Source: Proteles cristata cristata
Lineage: Eukaryota > Chordata > Mammalia > Carnivora > Hyaenidae
NCBI GenBank assembly: GCA_017311185.1
Contig: JAESUZ010000443.1
Location: 62,001 to 126,000 of the forward strand
DNA: 64,000 bases
Direction of reading: 5' to 3'
Shown here: positions 11,755 through 23,608 of the stretch, one piece after another
How positions within the stretch are numbered: the first letter of the stretch is position 1
How the letters are laid out: each line of letters begins with the position of its first letter
Translations under genes and position numbers: made by a program
The notes under the pieces: generated by a model
The model's input: only the letters and a program-made list of their open reading frames with translations
The model's database searches: none
Told to the model about the DNA's origin: nothing

Positions 11755-12985
11755 CTACTAGTAATTTTGGCATAGGTTGACTTGGCAGGACTTCCCTTTG
11801 TTGAATTTCCATTTTTCCTTTCATATGTCTGAGTAAATACTTAGTATTTGCTATTACTTGATATTTTCAAAATGTTAATCATCACCTGAAATGTTTCACC
11901 AAGCACTAAAATAATGTAATTAAGCATTAACCATAAGTCCAAATTTAGCAGGAACATTTACATATGTTTTTAATTATTTGTCAATTTGCATCAGTGCTTG
12001 GGACTACTCAAGAGACAGTTTACACAATGGCTGCCCCTAGGGGCTTAGCCAAGTGATCACAGGCTTATTAGGAAAGAGAGAGCAGCCTCTCAGGTGTTCT
12101 CTACCACTTGCAAATCAAATAGCTGGTGGGGGTTGGGGGGATCAAACAAACATACAAGTTGTTTATGAGTGTAACGGTTTTCCAGGTATAATACCACATG
12201 CAGACACACACATCCAGTTCCATTTAGTAAGCTGAAGACAATAAATAGCATTCTGTAAGTGTTCTCCACTCTATGTTTCTTTAAAATGACGTGGAAGATT
12301 TATAAGCTACGACTCACTGTCACATCCGCAGTGCATTTTGGTGAATGGTAAAATCTTATGGAAGAAATGGTATTTATGTGTGGACATATTAGCACAAAGT
12401 TTCCCAAACTTCATGAGTTAAAAAAAATGACTAAATATATCTGTTAAATGTTGTATTAAAATAGAAACTTCTGCCTTCAAGGAACTTATATACCACAGAT
12501 AAATGGCATTGAGTCAAATATTTAGAATATGCCAAGTACTCACATCTTCCTCAACTTCAAATTTTAAGTAGTCCTGTAAGCTTTCAAATCAGTCTTGAGA
12601 TGCACCAGGGAGGCATTCAGTTTTATATCTGCTGAGATGAGAAATCAAATCGATAATCATAACACATAAGTGAATTCATTCTCACTGCCAGTATGGATCT
12701 GGAATGCAGTTAATTTTCAGCGATTAACAACTTTTGAGAATTCAGACCATTATACTATAAACTTTCTCTTGATAATCCAAATGAATTAATCTGACTTGCC
12801 AAAAAATTTTTAAAAAGATTAATGATTAAGCTAGCTGATTTTTTTCAACAAGAGAACAATAATCCATTAATTCCAATAGAATATGAATGAGGAAAATAAC
12901 ACAAGTGTTTTAACTGACATTTCTGACAAGTTTTGCATTCTTTAGATATTTTTCTCACAAAAGCAATTTTAAAAATATATAATTG
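11755..12985. other. AT-rich unique sequence, no gene seen
   Basis: No coding or repeat signal was recognised. Confidence 0.5.
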
Positions 12986-12990
12986 CTTTT

Positions 12991-13225
12991 GGGGTGCCTG
13001 GGTAACGGTTAGGTTGGTTGAGTGTCTGACTCTTGATTTTGGCTCAGGTCATGATCTCAGGGTCATGGGATCGAGCCCCATGTCAGGCTCCACACTGAGC
13101 ATAGAACCTGCTTAAGATTCTCTTTCTGTCTCTCTATCTCTTCCCCCCTCCCCTCTCCCCACTGTCTGCTCCTCTCCCTTACTTGTGCACGACCTCTAAA
13201 ATTAAAAATTTTAATTAGAAAATAT
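12991..13225 (+). mobile_element. Older tRNA-derived felid SINE
   Basis: The head carries a small insertion ('ggtaacggttaggttggttg'). The body is of the older 'gactcttgattttggctcag' and 'catgatctcagggtcatggg' type, with a C/T-rich region in place of a clean CT repeat. The tail is A/T-rich. The duplication is not clear. Confidence 0.88.
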
Positions 13226-13329
13226 ACATATAAAAAAGGACATAGGCATCAACTTCAAAGAGGCCCTAATGGCCAAAGCTGGCAATTTTAAGCAGCAAAA
13301 TAAATATTGGATTAAAACCCAAAATATTG

Positions 13330-13873
13330 TTATTTTCTTTTTCATCACAGCAAGTCTACTCTTTAATTCCTATCCCTGATTTCCCTCATCTCCCACCACC
13401 TCCCCTCTGGTGGCCATCTGTTTGTTCTCAGTAGGTAAGAGTTTGTTTCTTGGTTTGCCTCCCTTTTTTCCCCCCCTTTGCTTATTTTCTTTCTTAAATT
13501 CCACATATGAGTGAGATCATATGGTATTTGTCTTTCTCTAACTTATTTCATACAACATTATACTCCCTAGCTCCATCTATGTCATTGCAGGATTTCATTT
13601 TTTTTATGGCTGAATAATATTCCATCGTATACATTTACCACATATTCTTCATCCATTCATCTATCAGTGAACGCTTGGGCTGCTTCCATAGTCTGGCTAT
13701 TATAAATAATGCTACAATAAGCTTAGGGGTGCATGCATCTGTTTGAATTAGTGCTTTTGTAGTCTTTGGGTAAATAATAGGATTCCTGGATTGTAGAGTA
13801 ACTCTCTTTCGGGGAGATCAGGCACATTCAGGGTGGTATGGCCACAGACAGAGTAACTCTATTTTTAAACCCA
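13330..13873 (-). mobile_element. LINE-1 3' end fragment (reverse)
   Basis: In antisense it shows the LINE-1 ORF2 end and 3' UTR: 'cacatatgagtgagatcata', 'tggctgaataatattccat' and 'tattataaataatgctac', with the carnivore-type C/T-rich 3' UTR ('ctcagtaggtaagagtttg') at the left. The copy is 5'-truncated near 13873. It is interrupted by the 44-bp insertion at 13806-13849. Confidence 0.85.
13806..13849 (-). pseudogene. 5S rRNA 5'-end retro-fragment
   Basis: Read on the minus strand, the 44 bases begin exactly at nucleotide 1 of vertebrate 5S rRNA. They follow it for about 36 nt with five differences (all transitions), then diverge for 8 nt. The fragment is bounded by an exact 11-bp direct repeat, agagtaactct, at 13795-13805 and 13850-13860, and removing insert plus one repeat restores continuous LINE-1 sequence. 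It has no poly(A). It lacks the internal promoter and the 3' half of 5S, so it is a dead fragment. The form matches a tailless, 3'-truncated retropseudogene made by L1 machinery. Confidence 0.8.
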
Positions 13874-14183
13874 GAATATTTTTAAAAATCTATACATCTA
13901 TTAATGGTTGAATAAATAGATTTTTCCTTACCAAAAATAGGACATATCACCCTCTCACCCTCCTTTGTGTCTGAGCTGGACTTAGTCATTCTCTTCCAAC
14001 AAATACAGTATGAAAAGGGGGAAAATAGCAACTTTACAGTGGAAAAACATCAGCTTAACTAAATGGTTAATATTATGTCATGTGCCCCATATGCCCCTGA
14101 TAAGGTGACAAGAGCACTTCGCTTGTCCAGTGTTCTGCCAAAAAGCCCACAACCCCAGTGTAATCAGTGATGCACTTTTGGAG

Positions 14184-14868
14184 TGGTGGTGGGGGTCCAG
14201 AGCTGATGGTCCAGAAAGAATCCTTGAGAGGTCTTTGGTGCAAAAAGGTGATTTTATTAAAGCACGGGGACAGGACTCGTGGGCAGAAAGAGCTGCACTG
14301 GGGTTGTGAGAAGTGACTGGTTATACACTATGGAGTTAGGGTAGGGTAGGGAAGAAGAAAGGTTTGCAAAGGGACTCAGACTCCTAAGATACCAGAGGCC
14401 TTGCTATTGCTGAGCTGAAGTGATTTTTCCCTCTAGTAAGGCATTAAGACAAGACATGTGGGAGTTTGTTGGAGGTATGTTTCACTCGTTCTATCTCATT
14501 TGTCAGTGGGCTTCAGGTTATAAAGACCTTTACTTTTATCTACATTTTCTTCTAGCTTTTGTTCCCCACATCTCTGTGGAAGGAAGGGTGATGTTAGGGC
14601 TCCAGGAAATTGAGTCTACAGGTTTCTGGAGATTGCCTTTTTTTCCTGTAAATCATTAAGACAGTTGCAAACTGATGAAGACTGCTGTGTTGCAGGACTG
14701 TGATTTCTATCAGTTAACCATTTGTTTTTCCTTTTCCTTTGTTCTTGGGCAGCCAGGAGTGCCTGAGGAGGGTCACATATATACCACATGGAGGAGGCAG
14801 AGGGGAGCAAGTCACAGATGTTAGTTTCTGCTTTGCCCTCAGCTTGCCCTTGGATCCCTCATCAATCA
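14184..14868 (-). mobile_element. Solo endogenous-retrovirus LTR, 685 bp (reverse)
   Basis: On the minus strand it runs from TGATTGATGAGGG to …CCACCACCA. It has an AATAAA signal (plus-strand tttatt at 14253-14258) about 70 bp before its 3' end. The candidate 4-bp duplication ggag lies at 14180-14183 and 14869-14872. No internal retroviral sequence adjoins it, so it is a solo LTR. A shortened relative lies at 46354-46680. TG…CA ends and a 4-bp duplication suggest a class I (gamma-like) element; family name not assigned. Confidence 0.72.
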
Positions 14869-14872
14869 GGAG

Positions 14873-15636
14873 AGAAACAACAGACAAATCCAAACTGAGA
14901 GATAGTCAACAACATATCTGATGATTACATCTTAAAATTGTAAAGGTCACAAAGAAACAAGACAGAAGCTCTCACAGATTAGAAAAGACTAAGGGGATAG
15001 AAGTACTAAAGGCAAGGTGGTATTTGGGTTCAGTGGAAAAGAAAACAAATCCATGGAAAAACTGGTGGAATTCACATAAAATCTGTATTTTAGTTCATAG
15101 TACTTTACCACTATTCATTTCTGATTTGGATAAATGAACCACAGTTATATAAAATGTTGACAGAAAACTAGGTGAAAGTAATCAGGAACTCTCTAGTATT
15201 CTTGCAACTTTTCTATAATGAAAATTATTCAAAAACAAAAAAATTTTTTAATTACAACCAAATGAAAAAAAATAGCATACACAAACACATGCAATGCAGT
15301 AAGATTAGTCCTTTAAGGGAAATTCATAGTCATACTTAGATATGAATATTAAAATTTATGAAATGTTAAATCTAGCAAGTTAGAAAAATAAAATAGCATG
15401 AAACTATAACAGTGGACATAAAATAGAAAACATACAATAGAAGAGGCTAAAGTCAAAACCTGATCAACAAGACTAATGAAATTGATAATAGAACTATTTC
15501 TAGCAAAATTCAGTGAGAAAAGATTGTGAAAAAGGTGGCATAACTATAAATACAGCAGAGATTTTAAAAAATGAGTATCAGCAACTTTCTGCAAATGGAT
15601 TTGAAAATGCTTTTCCAGGCATCTTTCTTTTATAAA

Positions 15637-15640
<4 letters not shown>
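14873..15640. other. AT-rich unique sequence, no gene seen
   Basis: Nothing recognised apart from A-rich stretches near 15235-15280. Confidence 0.5.

Positions 15641-15678
<38 letters not shown>
15641..15678 (+). repeat. (CA)19 microsatellite
   Basis: 38 uninterrupted bases of CA. A shorter run of eight AC units follows at about 15748-15764. The uninterrupted length makes it likely to vary between individuals. Confidence 0.97.
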
Positions 15679-15680
<2 letters not shown>

Positions 15681-15785
15681 TAGAAAGCTTAAAGAATCCT
15701 ATACTCATTAAAATAATTTAATAGTTTAAAAACCTTCCTACATAGACACACACACACACACTCAGCAGGCCTAGATAATTTATTT

Positions 15786-16001
15786 TTTATCTTATTTTTA
15801 AAAATTAATTAATTGATTAATTTAGAGCACAGACTAGCACATGAGCAGGAGAGGGCAGAGAGAGAGGGAGAGAGAAAGAATACCAAGCAGGTTCCACACT
15901 GTCAACCCAGCATCTGACATGGGGCTCGAACTCAGGAAACTGCGATCATGACCTGAAGTCAAGAGTAGGATGCTCAGCTGACTGAGCCACCCAGGTACCT
16001 C
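15786..16001 (-). mobile_element. tRNA-derived felid SINE (reverse)
   Basis: The antisense head 'actgagccacccaggtacct' lies at 15980-15999, with reversed core 'gatcatgacctgaag', GA-rich repeat and T-rich tail at the left. The duplication is not clear. The divergence suggests an older copy. Confidence 0.92.
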
Positions 16002-16189
16002 CCAGATGGTTTTTAAATGAATTCTACCAAACTTCTAGGACAGTATCACTTTAGCATTAAAACCAGGCAAATGCAGCATAAGGACAAAAGATAATCAACC
16101 AGGTTTTTGGTTGGAAATCTAGACAAAATGTTAATAAACCAAATCTACCAATGTTTAAACAGACAATATGCCATGCCTGTGCTGATCAT

Positions 16190-17590
16190 GTCCTTGAAGA
16201 AGCAGACACTAAGATGGTATAGTATGTGCAAGGAATTTATTGAGGGAAATTCCTGGGAAGGATAAAGGTGAATAAGCAGAAGCCAGCAGGAAAACTTTCA
16301 GACTCATGTGAAAGGAGAGGGAGAAAGGAGGAAGTGAAGTAAAAAGAGCTTCAGATGCAGGGCCAGTCTAATAAAGTTGGGCAAGACCATTGGTCTTGGA
16401 CAAGACCTTAAGCCCGTCACCCACTGGAAGATTTTATGGCCCTCAGAAATGAGCCTGCATTAGGGGCGCCTGGGTGGCTTAGTCGGTTAAGCGTCCGACT
16501 TTCGCTTAGGTCATGATCTCGCGGTTCGTGGGTTCGAGCCCCGCGTCGGGCTCTGTGCTGACTGCCAGCTCAGAGCCTGGAGCCTGTTTCAGTCTGTGAC
16601 TCCCTCTCTCTCTGACCCTCCCCTGCTCACGCTGTCTCTCTCTATCTCTCCTAGAAATAAAAAAAAAAAACATAAAAAAAAAGAAATGAGCCTGCATTAG
16701 TTTCACCACCATGTGGATTCATCAGCTAAGTAAATAACAGCTGAGCATTGGGGGAGATCAATCATGGCCTGTGGTGAATATGGCCATAACACAAAGGTGG
16801 TGATTAATACTGAGGATGGCAACTGGGGCTGTTAATCAACCATACTCTGCCCAGAAGGAGATCCTGAGCCCTACATTTTCATGGCTGCTCCAGTGATCAA
16901 GTTGAGTTTTCTTCAGGAATTCAAAGGTTTAGTATTAGAAAGATCTACAAATGGGACTTACCACATGTGTTAGACCCAACTCTATGTGCCTCTCTTCAGA
17001 TTCCCTTTGGCTCAAATGTTTCACAGACCTTACCATCACTGTTAGCACTGGATTATTAATTTGTCCTAATTAGTAGTAGGCCCTCCTCTTTAGTCACCAC
17101 TGCAGAACTGAGCCAGCCAGTCACATACCTGGATGTCTGACATCTACTTCTGGGGCTGAATGAAACACTATACTGCAGGGCATGAGACCAGGCATCCTGA
17201 GTTGCCATCAAAGGAGCTAGATGATGAAATGTGAATATACGGGACAGGTTACTTCCTGTGGGGTAATCTTCAACGAGTAGGAACCAGGAGATCTGGGCAG
17301 ATACACTCCTCCCAAGTACGACTGCTTAGAGACACAGTTCCCTATGCAGCCCACTCAGAAAAGTCTGGTACTGAATGAATACAACTACCAAGAGAACCGC
17401 TCTCTCTTTGGCTACCCATGAAGCAGAAACCAGCATGGTAAGCCATCCCTCACAAAGTTCCCCATCTTTCCTTGCCTCGCCTTTTTTTTTTTTCTCCCTC
17501 ACTACTTTGGCTTTACACCTCCCAAATAAAGCACCACCATTTTAATACTTGCTTCAGGTTCTGTTTCCTAGAGAACTCAGGTTACAATAA
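16190..17590. repeat. Possible old LTR-retroelement region
   Basis: 'gaagcagacactaagatggt' and 'caaggaatttattgaggga' at the left look like the antisense R/U5 of an ERVL-type LTR. The right part ends with 'caggttctgtttcctagaga', an LTR-like ending in plus orientation. The stretch is split by the young SINE at 16464. Family and exact ends are unresolved; it may be two elements. Confidence 0.3.
16464..16681 (+). mobile_element. Young tRNA-derived felid SINE, full length
   Basis: Box A (tggcttagtcgg) and box B (ggttcgagccc) are intact and all CpGs in 'gagccccgcgtcgggctc' are retained. The body is of the 'tttcagtctgtgactcc' sublineage and the tail starts 'cctagaaataaaaaaa'. The 19-bp duplication agaaatgagcctgcattag is exact at 16445-16463 and 16682-16700. 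It is among the least decayed SINEs here. Confidence 0.97.
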
Positions 17591-18119
17591 CACATTAAAC
17601 AGATTAAAGTGGAAAATCCAATCATCTGAATACATGAAGGAAAAATTGATATGCAAAATAATTTTTAAAACTCATTATGTGAGTAAAGGACTTTTAAAAA
17701 TATGATAAAACATCTATCTGAAAAACCTGGAATAAACACAGGCTTAAACGGGAAAAGAGAAATACCCCTGCAAAATCAGGTATAAAATAAGGATACAGAA
17801 TCAGGCAGGAGACTGACCAGCACATATAATAATATATTGGGTGGCTGAGAATAGTTTACTAAGGTGGTTATTTACAAAGTGATGGGCAGGGTTAAGGGAA
17901 ACTAACAAGAACTATACTATACCTCCAAGACTAGCAACAGGGATGAAAATCTTCATTACCCTGGGCTGAAGGAGAAATTTACCAGATCAGGAGAGATCAG
18001 GCATCTATAGGATATGAACTGTAGTTTTTAGTAAAGGAGATACAGCTAACTCTCCATGACCCTGTAGATTTGTGATTGTGCTGACAAAATTTCAAAGGTA
18101 AAGATTTTCCTAATACACT
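17591..18119. other. Unique sequence, no gene seen
   Basis: No coding or repeat signal was recognised. Confidence 0.5.
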
Positions 18120-18543
18120 TGTAGTCGGTTGACTAGTATCCACTGAAAATTTATGTCTACCTAGAACCTCAGGATGTGACCCTATTTGGACATAGGGTCT
18201 TTGTAGATGTAATTAAGTATCAAAACAAAAATCATACTGGATGAGGCTGTGCCTTAAGTCCAATGAGAAACAGGAAGGGACACAGACCTACAAAAAGGCA
18301 GCCATGTGAAGATGGAGGCATAGATTCAGGTGATGCAACCACAAGTCAAGGAATGCCAGCAGTCACCAGAAGTTGGAAGAAGGATTCTCCCTTAGAGACT
18401 TCAAAGGGAGTGTGGACACCTTGATTTCAGACTTCTAGCCTGCAGAACTCTGAGACAATAAATTCTTATCTATTTATTGTTATCATTTATTGTTGGCCAC
18501 CATATTTGTGGTACTTTGTTATGGAAGCCCTAGGAAACTAACA
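18120..18543 (+). mobile_element. MLT1-type MaLR solo LTR
   Basis: The MaLR LTR pattern is clear in order: 'aggatgtgaccctatttgga', 'gggtctttgtagatgtaatt', 'gccatgtgaagatggaggca', 'accttgatttcagacttcta', 'ctgcagaactctgagacaat' (with AATAAA) and a 'taggaaactaaca' end. It is an ancient, pre-carnivore ERVL-MaLR insertion, inactive. The left end is approximate. Confidence 0.82.
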
Positions 18544-18544
18544 C

Positions 18545-21320
18545 CAAGATTTGAAGAGGAGTCACTTTTCTCCTCTTTTTTTTTCTCTCTTAATTGAGGG
18601 AGTAGTAGGAAAGAAATGAGAACATAAACAATAAAGTTGACTCTACAATGAAAGTAGAGTTTACACAATGGTACCTCAAATTGGGAGAAACCATTCAAAG
18701 CCTCCTGATATATTCTCCTTAGAAAACCACACACACACTAGGGAGATGTTAAATTGCCAATAAAATCATGTTTGTGTCAACATACTGTCAGCAAAGGCAG
18801 ATAGGTGGAGGCCCCGAGAGTAAAATATTTACAGGTTTCCAGTTAATCTACTGTTTATTCTTTCAGACCCATTTTCTAGTGACTAACTCTCCTGCAGTAA
18901 AATAGAAAATGAGATGAGGTATTCTCCAACCCAATTTATATACCATAAAAATGTCAGATTGTTGTCGAATCTTCATATTAAAAAGTTTACTTCCCCACTA
19001 GAAAAACCACATCTATGTAACTAGTAAGTATGCATTCTTGTATGAATTAGATGGTGAATATAAATTGCAATAGAGAAATCAAATCTCAGATCCTTACTAA
19101 CCTTATTTCCTAAACCTGTAACAGATCTTAACTTTCTTCTGAAATGAAAATGTCAACTCAGTACCTCAGCTCTACTATGTGGATTGAATTAGCTTTATCT
19201 TTTATACTGTACAACAAACACCCAGGCTACTCGGGTCCTCGGCCAATGAATTACTCTGATTAATCCAACCTGGAAACACAAGAGACATGCAAGGTTAAGG
19301 TAGGAGGCAGAGGAAAGTGGGAAATAAAATATGCTACTTGGTTCCGAGAAGAGAGAAGTAGACAAGACAAGCTTACCTGCTTGAGTAGAGGGAGATGGGG
19401 ATTGAATCTTTATAAAGCAGAGATTACTAGAATTTATCAAACAGATAAAAATGACCATGGGCCACCCTCAAAATGTCAAAAAGGAAAAGAGGAACAATCA
19501 AGTCTCTCAAATTATCTGAAGGGAGAAAAGGACGCTGCAAGAGATAAGGACACTTGAAATAATTGGGGGCAGAGGAGGGAAATACAGCAAGACTTCAGTT
19601 GTGGTGGGTGAAGATTATGGGGAAAGAATTTTAATGGAATAGGAGGTAACTTCAGAAAAAAGACGGCAAGAAGGTGACTGTAGGAGAAAGCAAATGCCTC
19701 AGAAAACAATGGAAGAATTTGGACTCTTGAGAAAGGAAAGGAATAAACATGGGAACTAGAGCAACAATACACTTGGAATTGAACCTTTTCTGTTGCTGTG
19801 TCCTGGAATTCACAGGCTAAAGGCAGGCAGGGGCCCTGCAAAGACAACTTAGTGAATCAAGTCAGAGAGCAAACAGCTCAGGAATGCAGAGGATCTAGAA
19901 ATGTAACCTAGGAAGTATACTCAGGATATAAAGCTGTTTTGCATATAAAATAAAAAGCTTGATTCAATGGGGAAAATTGGTTTGCAGGGCCTAGGTCTTT
20001 TCACTCTCAGATTTTAAAAAGACTAACTGCAAGACCAGAAGACATAAATTAGAAGAGATATTTGTGGAATTATAATCTCCTCATTCCTTTTCAATGAGAA
20101 AGGACGTTTTCCTTCATTTAATTGTAATGCTGTGATATATTTCCTCTGTGTTCGAAGCTAAACCCAAATATGTGATGTCATTACTCATTTTTTATTGTTC
20201 TCAATTCCAAGATTAAAGCACATTCAGATAAACACTAGAGGAGGCTTAAAGAGTTTGTGAATTTACAGTGTTGTTAGAAGCAATAACAACAGTAATGACA
20301 ACAAAATTCCAGAACAAATTGGCTTACGCAACAAAGGACATTTTCTGAGATTCTTGGAGTCTCAGGCCAGTGTGACCCAGGAACCATCTTCCCAGGCTCC
20401 ATATCTTCACCTTTCCTTGTCTGGCTTTGCTTGCGGTAATAAAGTATCTGTGGATGTCTCAGAGCTGACATCTACACACCACCAAACCCTGATGGAAAGA
20501 ACAGGTATTTTAGCCAGCGCCTTTTAAAGAGAAATGTCTTCCCCCAGAAACCCAAGCAAATAATTTCTTGCACGTGATTGGCTCACCTGGGTTATGTTAT
20601 CCCACCCATCTTTGGAGCTGGCTTCTACCACTCCCTAACTACTTTCTCCTGGGAGCACTATTTTAATAAATCATTTGCACCTAAATCTTTGGCTAAGCAG
20701 CTGCTTCTAGTAGAAACCTCCTCAAGACACAAACAATGCACTGAAAACCTCTGACAGGTTATCCTTGAAAGCTCTGAGCTGTTCCTTCCCACCTTCACAT
20801 CTCTGCAAATGCTGGCATTTCACACTGTGAATAAGACACTCTCATCTTCTCATACATGCCCTTCCCCAGGTTCTGTGCAGCTTCTCCCCTGACCCAGCCT
20901 CCTGCTTCTGCTTTTCTGAGGTCTCCTTTCTGCGCCCTCTGAAAGCATCATTTCATGACAAACTGCTCTCTGTCCATACCTAAGTAGATTCCCAAGGCCT
21001 TCCAGCTTCAGCTGAAGTGTGATTCATTCCCAATGGCACCATTTCCCTTTCTCCTTTTTCTTAATAAGGAGATGACTCATTTCCCATCGTCTTTCACATT
21101 GGAATCTGGAATATAAAGCTGTCAATCTCTGTGTACAATAATGTTATCTCCAAACTATCACATCTCTATCTTTAGGGTTTCAAGATCTCACTGTGGGAAT
21201 TTAAGTTTCTTCTGAAGTAACTCTTACTCCTGTATACAAAGGTGCCTAGAGACTGTTAACTGTATTTAAGGTGGATGGGGCATATAAAATTATGTTCTAG
21301 TAAATCATCCTTTATAGGTA
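18545..21320. other. Long mostly unique stretch, no gene seen
   Basis: No gene was recognised. Antisense frames at 19195-19847 show no family resemblance. About 20300-20650 looks like an old interspersed repeat ('cttgcacgtgattggctcac') of unresolved family. About 20765-21190 has weak L2-like wording ('tgcccttccccagg', 'cttcagctgaagtgtgattc'). Confidence 0.45.
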
Positions 21321-21324
21321 TGAA

Positions 21325-21505
21325 ATTTTTAAAAAAATTTTTTTATTGAAGTATAATTAACATACAATGTTATATTAGTTTCGGTATACAATGTAGTGAT
21401 TCAATAATCCTATACATTACTCACTGTTCCCCAGGATAAGTGGTGATACAACATTAATTAATAATACTATATTATTACATTATTGACTATATTCCCTATG
21501 CTGTA
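21325..21505 (-). mobile_element. LINE-1 3' UTR fragment (reverse)
   Basis: 'tttattgaagtataattaac', 'tacaatgttatattagtttc' and 'gactatattccctatgctgt' form the antisense 3' UTR of older LINE-1s (L1MA/L1MB-like). It is short and decayed. Confidence 0.7.
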
Positions 21506-21928
21506 CTTTCATCAGGTAGGAGATGTTTTTTAATGAATGTCTGTGGCTTGGATCATCTGTCTTGCTTGGTATTCTTATGCGTTCATTTGTTATCTACTAA
21601 ATTCCAATTAGGCCCAAGAGATTTTGAGAATTTGCCCCAAAACTCAGCCTCCCTCTCCATCTCCAGTGTTATCAACATTCTGGGTGATTTTGATGCCCAT
21701 GTGATGAGAAATACAAAACTCTCCTGATGAAGATCAAAAACTCTAAAACTGAGTCACGTCTTCACTCAATCTACACACTCAAAGATGGATTCCTGCCCAG
21801 AATTGTTTCATCCCTGAAGTATCAAACTCAGAATATCCTACACCTTAAAAGTTATCATCACAAGAAAAAGAAATTGGAATCAAGTGTTACAATTTACATT
21901 TTACAATAGGATTTTAGCCAAACCTATT

Positions 21929-22032
21929 GTGGTGGTCATTTCACAATATATACAAATATCATATCATTATGTTGTACCCCAGATACCACTGTGATGTTGT
22001 ATGTCGATTTATACATCAAATAAAAATAATTT
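21929..22032 (+). mobile_element. LINE-1 3' terminus fragment
   Basis: 'tcatttcacaatatatacaa' and 'tatgttgtaccccagatacc' followed by an A-rich end match the last ~100 bp of older LINE-1s. The reverse SINE at 22033 begins in its A-rich tail, a common landing site. Confidence 0.65.
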
Positions 22033-22250
22033 TTTAAAAAATTTTTTGTTAATCTTTATTTATTTTTGAGAGAGAGAGAGCGAGCGAGTTGGGGAAGAAC
22101 AGAGAGAAAGGGAGATGCAGAATCTGAAGCAGGCTCCAGGCTCTTAGTGGTCAGCACAGAGCCCAAAATGGGGCTCGAACTCATGAATGGTGAGATCATG
22201 ACCTGAGCTGAAGTCGGATGTTTAACCAACTGAGCCACCCAGGTGTCCCT
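22033..22250 (-). mobile_element. tRNA-derived felid SINE (reverse)
   Basis: The antisense head 'aactgagccacccaggtgtc' ends at about 22248. The reversed body, GA repeat and T-rich tail lie to the left. Flanks 'caaataaaaataatttt' (22017) and 'caaatcaaaaaatttta' (22251) may be a decayed duplication. Confidence 0.93.
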
Positions 22251-22259
22251 CAAATCAAA

Positions 22260-23370
22260 AAATTTTAAATTAAAAAAAAACCAAGATCATAAAAAAGGAT
22301 ATCCTACCCCGACACACTTTCTGTCATTCCAATACATCCTTTCTCCCCTCCCACTAACTTAACAATCTTAAGATTTCTAAGCCCTGATTTCATCAATTGC
22401 TGCCATTCTCACTTAGGCTATTATGTATTTTCTGGGTTTTGGACAAAAACTATTTAACATTTTGATCTTATTTTTAAAAAAGACTAACTAGAGTTCCTTG
22501 TTGCCAAGTTAATTTTGATAACTACAGAGCTCCTGGCTTAGCTTTCATATAATCATATTAGTAATACAATTTGTCAATTTGTAAATCTCTGAGAGCAATA
22601 TCTAGCAATTGATGTGGTTATTTTAGAGGAAATTCAAATTCTCACAGACTATCCATGTGGACAAAAAAGAAGAATACATATAGCACTCCTAGGTTGCAAT
22701 AAGGTTTTGGTTTTCTTTTTCCCCCCAAAAGATAAAAATGTGGTAGAAAGGTCCACTACTTCCAATTAGCACCTAATGCAACCAATGATGAAACGAATGA
22801 TAAACCAGCATCTCTAAAGAATCTATCCTACAATTAACATTAATGTTTATTATTTTGAATTCTATGAGGAGATTAAAAAGTCATTTCAATTAAAAACATT
22901 AAGTGTATGTCCTCTTAAAAAGAATGGAAGAAGGGAAGTAGCCCACACACCCCTTGCACCCACTTATTCTCCACCATGTACATTTGGAATTGGAGATCAA
23001 TCCACTGGCATCTAAGCAACACCTGAGTCACTGAAGCATGGAGGCTCCTGCTGATGTCATCTGCACAGTTCTTCCTCCAAGAAATGCTAGGATGCTTTTG
23101 TTTTAATAGGCTACACAATCCTGATGTCAAGAGAGAAGTCAGGTTTCATTTTCATAACTAGCATTCCCAGACCACATAACATGCCCATGGCTTAAAACCT
23201 GTTCTGGAAACAACTATCCATTACTTGCTAAAGGGAAAGTACCCTTTCCAAGGCTGGAAAACTAGTAAAAGATCACAATGACTTTCTAGGACCCTGAAGA
23301 TTTGCACACTAACGGTGGACCCATGATTTTTAGGGAAACTGAGGAAGGCTGGAAGGAAGTATTGAGTGAT
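22260..23370. other. Unique sequence, no gene seen
   Basis: No coding or repeat signal was recognised. Confidence 0.5.
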
Positions 23371-23380
23371 ACAGGTTAAT

Positions 23381-23595
23381 CTTTTTTTTTTTTTAATTTT
23401 GTTTAATGTTTATTTATTTTTGAGAAAGAGGGTGCAAATGGGAGAGAGGCAGAGAGAGAGAAGAAAGAGGACCCAAGCAGGCTCCAGTCTGTCAGCATAG
23501 AACCCAGTATAGGGCTTGAACACGTGAGCTGTGAGATCATGACCTGAGCCAAATTTAGACACTTAACTGAATGAGCCACCCAGGTGCCCTGAGAG
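23381..23595 (-). mobile_element. tRNA-derived felid SINE (reverse), first of a stacked pair
   Basis: The left side is a T-rich tail, then 'gtttaatgtttatttattttt', GA repeat and body, ending in antisense head 'atgagccacccaggtgccct'. The flanks aggttaatctt (23373) and aggtcaatctt (23596) form its duplication. The right-hand duplication copy was then reused as the target of the next SINE. Confidence 0.93.
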
Positions 23596-23608
23596 AGGTC
23601 AATCTTAA

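Noticed and set aside
170..13225. Regularly recurring ~220-bp similar units, considered as a tandem or CRISPR-like array
   Set aside because: Spacing is irregular, copies diverge, and individual copies have their own target duplications, so they are dispersed SINEs.
19195..19847. Two neighbouring minus-strand frames (87 and 111 residues) with signal-peptide-like stretches
   Set aside because: No family resemblance, no shared splice frame; the hydrophobic content follows from antisense A/G-rich sequence.
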